NCBI RefSeq assembly: GCF_012396365.1
Contig: NZ_JAAXPG010000047.1
Coordinates: 1-34,571, forward strand
DNA: 34,571 nucleotides
DNA from: Nocardiopsis alborubida
GTDB taxonomy: Bacteria > Actinomycetota > Actinomycetes > Streptosporangiales > Streptosporangiaceae
Direction of reading: 5' to 3'
Made by a program: the position numbers and the translations under genes. Under the pieces are notes generated by a model. That model was not told the DNA's origin and did not search any database. It saw nothing but the letters and a program-made list of their open reading frames with translations. Positions within the stretch are counted from its first letter, which is position 1; every line of letters starts with the position of its first letter. Below, in pieces: positions 14,499 to 21,042 of the stretch.

Positions 14499-15749
14499 CT
14501 AACGGGCCGCCCGTGCGGGGCCGCGGCGTGCGAAACCCGGTATGTGCTCGGGGCGCAGGCCCTTGCCGATGAGGTAGGCGGGCACGAACGACAGCCAGGG
14601 CGCGCGATCGAGGGCGGCCAGCACGGTCTTGGGCGGGCCCTGCCGCTCACCCCTGACGATCGGTTCGGCCAGCCCCCGGTGCATGAGGCGCTGGAGCGTC
14701 TGGACGGCGACCGTCGGCACGATCCGCCGCCTGCGCACCGCGGCCAGGTCGCGGGAGGTGGGTGAGCGCCTCTTCAGCGGCCCGGCCAGCAGCGTCGCGG
14801 CGGCCACGGCGTCCTGCACGGCGAGGTTGATGCCCACGCCCCCGACGGGGGACATCGCGTGGGCCGCGTCGCCGATGCACAGCAGGCCCTCCACGTGCCA
14901 GCGGCGCAGCCGGTTGACCCGCACGTCCAGGTGCTTGACCTCGTCCATGGACCGCAGGGACCCCACCCGGTCGGCCAGTTCCGGCATGAGCTCGGCGAGG
15001 TCGCGCCGGAAGGCCCCGATCCCGCGTGCGCGCAGCTCGGGGTCGGTGCCCTTGCGCCCGATGTAGGCGATCTGGAGGTAGCCCTCGCGCGGGATGACCA
15101 GGGCGAACCTGCCCAGGCCCGCGCGCGGGGTCAGGGTCGCGCGGTCCCCCTCCTCGCGGGGCAGGCGGAACCACCATGCGTCGATCCCCACCGGGAACTC
15201 CCGGGGCACCAGGCCGGACGCGCGGCGGACGAGCGACCACCGCCCGTCGCAGGCCACCGTCAGGTCGGCGCGGATCTCCCCGTCGCCGTCGAGGTCCCGG
15301 TAGCGCACGCCCGCCACCCGGCCGGACTCGCGCAGCAGCCCCGTCACCTCGGTGTCCATCCGCAGGGTGAAGGTCGGCTCCTCGCCTCCCGCCTCGGCGA
15401 TGAGGTTCAGGAAGTCCCACTGCGGGACCATCGCGATGTAGGGGTGGGTCAGCCGCAGCCTGCGGAAGTCGGCGATGGTCACGGTGCGGCCCCCGCCCAC
15501 GGGGAAGGCCGCCTTGTCCAGCCTGCTCTGCGGCAGCCCGGCGAACCGCTCGTACAGGCCCAGCTCCTCCAGCAGTTCCAGGGTGGAGGGGTGCACGGTG
15601 TCCCCGCGGAAGTCCCGCAGGAAGTCGGCGTGCTTCTCCAGCACGGTGACCTCGACCCCGGCCCGGGCCAGCAGCAGGCCCAGCACCATCCCGGCGGGGC
15701 CGCCGCCGACGACCACGCAGGTCGTACGCTCGCTCGTTCGTTCACTCAT
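14499..15749 (-). CDS. FAD-dependent monooxygenase (PHBH-fold oxidoreductase)
   Basis: The ATG at 15749 has GGAG six bases upstream, so it is favoured over the GTG at 15764. The product is 416 residues. The N-terminal dinucleotide fold has GGGPAG at residues 15-20, followed by EKHADFLRDFRGDTVHPSTL. The DG motif is seen as CDGRWSLVRRASGL and the second FAD motif as CIGDAAHAMSPVGGVGINLAVQDA. These are diagnostic of class A flavoprotein aromatic hydroxylases. The substrate is unknown. The gene follows the tandem-HTH TetR gene by 24 bases on the same strand and is probably controlled by it. Confidence 0.93.
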   Translation of the reverse strand: MSERTSERTTCVVVGGGPAGMVLGLLLARAGVEVTVLEKHADFLRDFRGDTVHPSTLELLEELGLYERFAGLPQSRLDKAAFPVGGGRTVTIADFRRLRLTHPYIAMVPQWDFLNLIAEAGGEEPTFTLRMDTEVTGLLRESGRVAGVRYRDLDGDGEIRADLTVACDGRWSLVRRASGLVPREFPVGIDAWWFRLPREEGDRATLTPRAGLGRFALVIPREGYLQIAYIGRKGTDPELRARGIGAFRRDLAELMPELADRVGSLRSMDEVKHLDVRVNRLRRWHVEGLLCIGDAAHAMSPVGGVGINLAVQDAVAAATLLAGPLKRRSPTSRDLAAVRRRRIVPTVAVQTLQRLMHRGLAEPIVRGERQGPPKTVLAALDRAPWLSFVPAYLIGKGLRPEHIPGFARRGPARAAR

Positions 15750-15773
15750 GGCAACTCCGCTCACTCAGGGCGA

Positions 15774-16682
15774 TTACGGTGACGCGTTCGGGGCGTCCGT
15801 GCCGGGCCCCGTGCCGGGCCCCGTGCCGGGCCCCGTGCCGGGACCGCGCCGCCGGGCCGGTGCGGGTTCCCCGCCGTCCGGATCGGTCGCGACGGCGCGC
15901 AGGAAGGACTCGGCGAACACCGCGCCTACCTGCTCGATCCCGGGGAAATCCACACCCTCCACCCTGTCCAGTGCCGGGCGCAGCATGCAGTGCACGGCGA
16001 TCGGGGCGAGCATCTGCTGGGTCAGCAGGGGCACCGTCAGGTCGCGGATGCGGCCCGCGGCCACCTCCCCGGCCAGCCACCCGCCCAGCCCGGCGAGCAG
16101 GCGGGGGAAGAAGAGCCGGACGAGCAGGTCGGATGTGGGCCCCTCGGGGCGGGCGAACACGTCGGCGAGCATGGCGGGCAGCACCCGGGGTTCGCGGCTG
16201 AAGGCGTCGCCCATCAGCCGGTAGATCGCCCGGACCTGGGTGCGCAGGTCCTCCGACGGTCCGGTCAGGACCGCCTCCAGGTCCAGGATGGGGCTGTAGC
16301 GCTCGAAGACCGCGCGCAGCAGCTCGTCCCGGCCGCCGAAGGTCGCGTAGAGGCTGTGCACCGAGCACCCCGCGGAGGCGGCGACCGCCTCCAGCGTCGC
16401 CGCGGCCAGCCCCTGTTCGCTGATGATGCCGCCCGCGGCCTCGACCGCGCGCTCCCGGACGGGTCGCTGCCCGCCCGGGTCCACGCCCGAGGCGCGCACC
16501 GCCTCGTCCAGGGCCCGGCGCGAGCCCCCCACGCGGCGCAGGAGGGTGCTGCGGGAGACTCCCGCCTCCTCCGCGATGGCGATCAGGGGCACGTCGGCCA
16601 CGTCCTTTCCGAGGCTCTCCGAGGCGCGGACCGCCGCGCTCACGAGGTCGGCCGGAACCGGTGGGTTGTTGAACTCTGACAT
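15774..16682 (-). CDS. TetR-family regulator with two N-terminal HTH domains
   Basis: The product is 302 residues starting at the ATG at 16682. No ribosome binding site is visible, but a -10-like TACCTT (complement of 16690-16695) lies seven bases upstream, so the mRNA may be leaderless. Two TetR_N-like HTH units are seen. The first (about 11-60) has PLIAIAEEAGVSRSTLLRRV; the second (about 75-125) has TLEAVAASAGCSVHSLYATF followed by GGRDELLRAVFERY. A helical ligand-binding region follows. The tail ends in repeats of GPGT. The usual TetR length is about 200, so the extra length comes from the first HTH and the tail. It lies upstream of the FAD monooxygenase on the same strand. Confidence 0.9.
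   Translation of the reverse strand: MSEFNNPPVPADLVSAAVRASESLGKDVADVPLIAIAEEAGVSRSTLLRRVGGSRRALDEAVRASGVDPGGQRPVRERAVEAAGGIISEQGLAAATLEAVAASAGCSVHSLYATFGGRDELLRAVFERYSPILDLEAVLTGPSEDLRTQVRAIYRLMGDAFSREPRVLPAMLADVFARPEGPTSDLLVRLFFPRLLAGLGGWLAGEVAAGRIRDLTVPLLTQQMLAPIAVHCMLRPALDRVEGVDFPGIEQVGAVFAESFLRAVATDPDGGEPAPARRRGPGTGPGTGPGTGPGTDAPNASP
15799..15846. repeat. Four 12-bp tandem repeats (GTGCCGGGCCCC)
   Basis: Three identical copies and one variant (ending ACCG) encode the GPGT-type tail of the TetR protein. It is an in-frame minisatellite close to the stop codon. Confidence 0.9.
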
Positions 16683-16755
16683 TGCGATAAAGGTAACACG
16701 TAATCGAGTATCAGAGAAGAGCGGAACCCCGGTGGCGCGGGATCTCGGAGCCGAC

Positions 16756-16788
16756 CCGAACCGACCGGGCTGACCGGAGCCGGTTCGG
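16756..16788 (-). terminator. Terminator-like hairpin after the Pro-rich membrane protein gene
   Basis: CCGAACCG (16756-16763) pairs with CGGTTCGG (16781-16788) across a 17-base loop. It lies about 40 bases beyond the stop of the gene at 16828-18096 and upstream of the tetR start. Confidence 0.5.
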
Positions 16789-16827
16789 CCCGCGTGGCTC
16801 CGCCCTGCGGGGGTGGAGGGGGGCGGG

Positions 16828-18096
16828 CTAGCCTGCGCTATCCAGGCGGTTCGTGCAGGCGGACTCGCTCCGCATCTCGTGGCACGGCATGAAGGAGCTT
16901 CCGTCGGGGTGGGCGAACAGGGCACTCGCCAACCAGTACTGCTGGGGCCGCGTGGGCAGCGCCTCGGCGAAGAAGGGCCGGTCGCCGTCGCGGAGGACGA
17001 CCTCGTCGGTGTTCTCCCGGGCGTCGGTGTAGCGCGCCCGGATCTCCCACTCACAGGACTGGTCGCCCACCAGCGCCTCCACCCGCAGTCCGCCCGGGTC
17101 CGTTCCGCCGCCGAGGTCGATCCGCCTGTGGCTGAAGTAGCGCAGTCCCTGGTCGGGTCCCTCGTCCGAGATGTACAGCTTCGGGTCGTCCTCGGCCAGG
17201 TCCACGATCACGCCCGGATACGCCGCCTCGCCCTGCGGCGGGAACTCCACGACGGTGACGGCCGTCGGTTCCGAGCAGGAGACGTTGACGGGGGTCATGT
17301 CCACGATGCTCAGCTGGGAGGTGCGCGTGGACAGCAGGTTCATGGTGAACACGGTCGCGTCGGGCAGGTCGCCCCCCGACCTCTGCCACTTCCATGCGTC
17401 CGGCGACTCCGGGGACAGGCTGCTGCCGTAACGGAGCAACCGCCCGCCCAGGGACTGGAGGAAGTCCCAGGCCTCCTCGGCCGGGGCGGCCCGGAGCGTC
17501 TCGGCCTCCTGCGCCGTCAGGGGCCGGTCCAGGACGATCTTGAAGTTGTGGGGGACGGACGTGTCGTAGGTGATGGAACTGGTGAACGGCGCCCTCTCCT
17601 GGTCCACCTCGGACTCGGCCGCCCGCTGCTCGCGGAGCAGCGGCTCGGTGGACCACAGGTCGTAGGCGTAGCTCGCCGCGTAGCCGCCCAGACTGGCCGC
17701 GGCCAACAGCACGAGGGCGACCGCCCACACGCCCAGACGCGTCCGCCGCGACGCGCCCCGGCCCTCGGGGAAGTACCGCTGCTCCAGGATGCCGAAGAAC
17801 GAGGGCCTGTCCTGTCCGGGCCGCTCCCGCCGCCGTCCGCGCGGCGGCTGGGGAGGCGGGGCCTGCGACCCGCGTCGGGGCCTGCGGGGAGGCGGGGGCG
17901 GCGCGCTCCCCCTCGGCGGAAGCGGACGCGGGGGCGGAAGCGGGCGTTGTGTGGGCTGGGCGCGGTGGGGAAGGGCGTGCGGAGGCGGGAGCGAGCGCGG
18001 GGGCGGAAGCGGGGGAGGGGACGGAGGCGCGGACGGGGACGGCCGAAGGGGGTCCGGCCGCGGTTCGCCGGTTTTCTTCTCCTCGTTCTCGCCCAT
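16828..18096 (-). CDS. Single-pass membrane protein with Pro-rich cytoplasmic domain, unknown function
   Basis: The product is 422 residues from the ATG at 18096; GAGGAG lies about 12 bases upstream, so the start is not certain. Residues 11-90 are a Pro/Arg-rich disordered region. The single membrane segment is at 122-144 (WAVALVLLAAASLGGYAAS). The ~280-residue outer domain has beta-type strands (IVLDRPLTAQEAETLRAAP, VFTMNLLSTRTSQLSIVD, VEFPPQGEAAYPGVIVDL) and cysteines at CSEPT, SCEWE and two near the C-terminus (MPCHEM, SACTN) that could form disulfides. I do not recognise a family. The gene is divergent from folP2. Confidence 0.75.
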   Translation of the reverse strand: MGENEEKKTGEPRPDPLRPSPSAPPSPPPLPPPRSLPPPHALPHRAQPTQRPLPPPRPLPPRGSAPPPPPRRPRRGSQAPPPQPPRGRRRERPGQDRPSFFGILEQRYFPEGRGASRRTRLGVWAVALVLLAAASLGGYAASYAYDLWSTEPLLREQRAAESEVDQERAPFTSSITYDTSVPHNFKIVLDRPLTAQEAETLRAAPAEEAWDFLQSLGGRLLRYGSSLSPESPDAWKWQRSGGDLPDATVFTMNLLSTRTSQLSIVDMTPVNVSCSEPTAVTVVEFPPQGEAAYPGVIVDLAEDDPKLYISDEGPDQGLRYFSHRRIDLGGGTDPGGLRVEALVGDQSCEWEIRARYTDARENTDEVVLRDGDRPFFAEALPTRPQQYWLASALFAHPDGSSFMPCHEMRSESACTNRLDSAG

Positions 18097-18409
18097 CGCG
18101 AGCGCCCATCTCCTCGGGGGAACACACCTGGGGTGACGGTAACCCGGATGGCGCCCGCCCTTCCGCCCGTGGCCGTAAACGGCCACCGTCCGGACACGCC
18201 GTCGGAGAACTGCGGGTGCGTCGGAGCCCGGCCGCGCGGACAAGAACGCGTCGCCGGACCCCCGCGGACGGACGTGCCCTAGTGTTGGCCGCTGGGGGAG
18301 GTCCCGTGCGCGGGTGCCGGTGCGGACGCCGGCGACCGCCGCCGCCCCCGCCCCGCCGGTCGAGCGGCCGGTCCGACGCCGACAGGGAGACAGAGAGAGT
18401 GAGCGGCCG
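18097..18409. other. 313-base divergent intergenic region
   Basis: It separates the membrane protein gene (minus) from the folP2-like gene (plus). A possible plus-strand -10 TAGTGT is at 18280-18285. No strong -35, operator or RNA gene was seen. Open frames here have weak coding character. Confidence 0.4.
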
Positions 18410-19270
18410 GTGCTGAGACTGCGCGGTCGGGAGTACGACGCGGGCACGACGCTGGTCATGGCGATCGTCAACCGCACCCCCGACTCCTTCTACGACAACG
18501 GTGCCACCTGGGACGACGGTCCCGCCTTCGAACGCGTGCGCAGGGTCGTGGCCGAGGGCGCCGACATCGTGGACATCGGCGGCGTCACGGCGGGCTACGG
18601 CCAGCCGGTCGGCGCCGACGAGGAGAAGCGCCGCGTGGTCGACTTCGTGGCCGCCGTCCGCGCCGAGTTCCCCCAACTGGTGATCAGCGTGGACACCTGG
18701 CGCGCGTCCGTGGGCCGGGCGGTGTGCGAGGCGGGCGCGGACCTGCTCAACGACGCCTGGGGCGGGTACGACCCGGAGCTGGCCGAGGTCGCCGCCGAGT
18801 TCGACGCCGCCCTGGTGTGCACCCACACCGGCGGCGCGGCCCCGCGCACCCCGCCGCACCGCACGCGCTACGAGGACGTGGTGCGCTCGGCCGTCGAGGA
18901 CACGGTCGCCCTGGCCGAGCGCGCGGTCTCCCTCGGCGTGCACCCGGCGTCGGCGATCATCGACCCCGCGCACGACTTCGGCAAGAACACCTGGCACTCG
19001 CTGGAGCTGACCCGGCGCCTGGACGAGATGACCGCCACCGGCCGACCGGTCCTGGTGTCGCTGTCGAACAAGAACTTCGTCGGCGAGACCCTGGACCTGC
19101 CCGTCGGCGAGCGCCTGACCGGCACGCTCGCCGCGACCGCCGTGTGCGCCTGGCACGGGGCGCAGGTCTACCGCGTGCACGAGGTGGCCCAGACGCGGCA
19201 GACGCTGGACATGGTCGCCAGCATCCGCGGGGTCCGTCCCCCCGCGAGGGCCGTCCGGGGACTGGTGTGA
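18410..19270 (+). CDS. folP2: FolP2-type dihydropteroate synthase homologue
   Basis: The product is 286 residues from the GTG at 18410, chosen by family start (LRLRGREYDAGTTLVMAIV). The first DHPS signature (MAIVNRTPDSFYDNGA) and the core (ISVDTWRASVGRAVCEAGADLLNDAWGG in pieces, IIDPAHDFGKN, LSNKNFVGET, YRVHEV) are intact. The second loop reads DIGGVTAGYG instead of the DIGGESTRPG of true DHPS, where Thr/Arg help bind pABA. This is the FolP2 pattern; the M. tuberculosis FolP2 is reported to lack DHPS activity. So pterin-pyrophosphate binding is likely kept and classical folate synthesis is doubtful. It overlaps its downstream neighbour's leader and is probably in one operon with the next two genes. 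Confidence 0.9.
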   Translation: MLRLRGREYDAGTTLVMAIVNRTPDSFYDNGATWDDGPAFERVRRVVAEGADIVDIGGVTAGYGQPVGADEEKRRVVDFVAAVRAEFPQLVISVDTWRASVGRAVCEAGADLLNDAWGGYDPELAEVAAEFDAALVCTHTGGAAPRTPPHRTRYEDVVRSAVEDTVALAERAVSLGVHPASAIIDPAHDFGKNTWHSLELTRRLDEMTATGRPVLVSLSNKNFVGETLDLPVGERLTGTLAATAVCAWHGAQVYRVHEVAQTRQTLDMVASIRGVRPPARAVRGLV

Positions 19271-19281
19271 GGGAGGAAAGC

Positions 19282-19989
19282 GTGATCGTCGCGACCGCCG
19301 TCTGTCCGCACCCGCCGCTGCTCCTGCGCGAACTCGGCGGCGGCCTGGACCCGCTCGCCGAACTGCGCAAGGAGTGCGCGTCGGCGGTGGAGGCCCTGGC
19401 CGCCGCCGAGCCGGACGTCCTCGTCGTCGTCGGCGGGCACGACGTCTCCGGAGAGCACACCGAGGCGCTCGCGCCGGTCCGCGAGTTCGGCGGGACGGGG
19501 GAGCGGGTGCCCCGGGAGCTGACGCTGCCGCCGAGCCTGGGCGTGGCCCGAGGACTGCTCGACACCGTCGGCTACCGCGGGCGCGTGGAGATGCTCAGCG
19601 TGGCCTGGGACGCCTCCGCCGCCGAGGCGGAGGAGCTGGGGCGGCGGATCGCCGGTCGCACCGGACGGATCGGCCTGCTCGTCCTGGGCGACGGCAGCGC
19701 CCGGCGCGGAGACAGGGCCCTCGTGCGCCCGGACGAGCGCGCCTTCGCCTTCGACGAGGAGGTCCGCCGCTGCCTGTCCGAGGGTGACTCGGAGGGCCTC
19801 CTCCGGCTGGACCCGGCCCTGGCCGCCGAGCTGATGGCGCAGGGCCGGGCCGCGCTCCAGGTCATGGCGCACGCGCTCTCCGCCGACGCCGCCGATGACG
19901 ACGGCGGCCCGGTGCGGCCGCGGGTGCTCTACGCCGACGACCCGTTCGGGGTCATGTACTTCGTGGCGGTGTGGCCGTGCGACTGCTGA
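19282..19989 (+). CDS. LigB-like class III extradiol dioxygenase-fold protein
   Basis: The product is 235 residues from the GTG at 19282, with GGAGG five bases upstream. The N-terminal IVATAVCPHPPLLLREL and the following VVVGGHDVSG match the class III extradiol dioxygenase subunit B-like family (COG3885-type, as I recall). Metal-binding His candidates are His10 and the His in GGHD. The rest has VEMLSVAWDASAAEAEELG, GLLVLGDGSARRG and FAFDEEVRRCLSEGD, as in conserved actinobacterial members of unknown role. The gene follows folP2 by 11 bases, and its end overlaps the start of the RibD-type gene. A true dioxygenase activity is unproven. Confidence 0.8.
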   Translation: MIVATAVCPHPPLLLRELGGGLDPLAELRKECASAVEALAAAEPDVLVVVGGHDVSGEHTEALAPVREFGGTGERVPRELTLPPSLGVARGLLDTVGYRGRVEMLSVAWDASAAEAEELGRRIAGRTGRIGLLVLGDGSARRGDRALVRPDERAFAFDEEVRRCLSEGDSEGLLRLDPALAAELMAQGRAALQVMAHALSADAADDDGGPVRPRVLYADDPFGVMYFVAVWPCDC

Positions 19990-20744
19990 TGAACGACGCC
20001 GCCCCCGGCGCGGCCTCGCCGGGTGACACCGTGGACGCATCCGCCCTGGAACGGCTCTACGCCTACCCCGACCGGCCCTGGCTGCGCGCCAACATGGTCG
20101 CCAGCCTGGACGGGGCGGCGGCCGGGAACGACGGCCGCACCGAAGCCCTCAACACCCCCGCCGACCTGGTGGTGTTCACGCTCCTGCGCGACCTGGCCGA
20201 CGTGGTCCTGGTCGGCGCCGGAACCGCCCGCGAGGCGGGCTACCGGCGGGCGGGCCCGCGCAGCGGCGACAGGGCGGCCCGCGCCGTCGCCGAGGGCCGC
20301 GCCGAGCGGCCCGAGATCGCCGTGGTCAGCGGCGCCGGACGGGTTCCGCCGCTGCTGGCCGAGCCGACCGGGGACGGCGGCGGAGTGCTGCTGGTGACCT
20401 GTGAGACGGCCGGGGACGAGGCCCTGGACCGGGCGCGCGGCACCCTGGGTGAGGACCGGGTGCTGGTGTGCGGGCGCGAGCGCGTGGACCTGCGCGCCGC
20501 GGTCGACGCCCTGGTCCGGCGCGGCCTGCCCCGGATCCTGTGCGAGGGAGGGCCCCGCCTGCTGGCCGACGTGGCCGCCGCCGGTCTGCTCGACGAGATG
20601 TGCCTGACGGTCGTTCCGCTGATGGCCGGGGGAGTCCAGCAGCGCGTCGCGGTCGGCACGGCGGCCGACGCGCCGCTCGTGCCCGGTGTGCTCATCGAGT
20701 CCGAGGGCACCCTGCTCCAGCGCTGGCTGCGCCCGCGGGACTGA
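19977..20744 (+). CDS. RibD C-terminal-type pyrimidine reductase family protein
   Basis: The product is 255 residues from the GTG at 19977 (VRLLMND aligns with the family's usual start); GTG 19971 and ATG 19989 are alternatives. The RibD_C reductase core is clear: WLRANMVASLDGAAAGNDG, ALNTPADLVVFTLLRDLADVVLVGAGT, LCEGGPRLLADV and MCLTVVPLMAGG. Relatives reduce the ribitylaminopyrimidine intermediate of riboflavin synthesis, but many stand-alone members in actinobacteria are unassigned. It overlaps the LigB-like gene by 13 bases, so the pair is coupled. Together with FolP2 this suggests a pterin/flavin-like metabolite module; that is inference. Confidence 0.88.
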   Translation: MRLLMNDAAPGAASPGDTVDASALERLYAYPDRPWLRANMVASLDGAAAGNDGRTEALNTPADLVVFTLLRDLADVVLVGAGTAREAGYRRAGPRSGDRAARAVAEGRAERPEIAVVSGAGRVPPLLAEPTGDGGGVLLVTCETAGDEALDRARGTLGEDRVLVCGRERVDLRAAVDALVRRGLPRILCEGGPRLLADVAAAGLLDEMCLTVVPLMAGGVQQRVAVGTAADAPLVPGVLIESEGTLLQRWLRPRD

Positions 20745-20774
20745 CCGCCGGATCGCAGGACCGCCGGACCGCAG
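20743..20774. repeat. Two 16-bp tandem repeats
   Basis: GACCGCCGGATCGCAG (20743-20758) is followed directly by GACCGCCGGACCGCAG (20759-20774), one mismatch. They start at the stop of the RibD-type gene. Confidence 0.8.
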
Positions 20775-21004
20775 GGCCAGCGCCTGCCGCGCGCCCCGGG
20801 GCGGCGTCTGGAACGGGGTCCGTGCCGCGCCGGTTCGGCGCGGACCGCTTGCCGTACACACCTCCTTCGTCCGCTCCGGGGGAGGAGCCGGACGAGACCC
20901 TCGCGGAGGCGGCCGAGGCGCTCGTGCGGCCGTCCCCTCCGTGCTCATGCGGCTGCCCCTCCGCGCTCATCGGCCCGGGCGCCGAGCGCGGTTCCCTCGG
21001 CCAG

Positions 21005-21010
21005 TAGTCT
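21005..21010 (+). promoter_or_regulatory. Possible -10 element of the propeller membrane protein gene
   Basis: TAGTCT lies 32 bases before the ATG at 21043. No convincing -35 is seen. The rest of 20745-21042 holds no feature besides the 16-bp repeat. Confidence 0.3.
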
Positions 21011-21042
21011 GCCGTCGCACACGTGACGGAAACGAGGTACCG

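Noticed and set aside
16686..16712. GATA...TATC repeat in front of the tandem-HTH tetR gene as an operator
   Set aside because: The arms are only four bases and widely spaced, so chance cannot be excluded.
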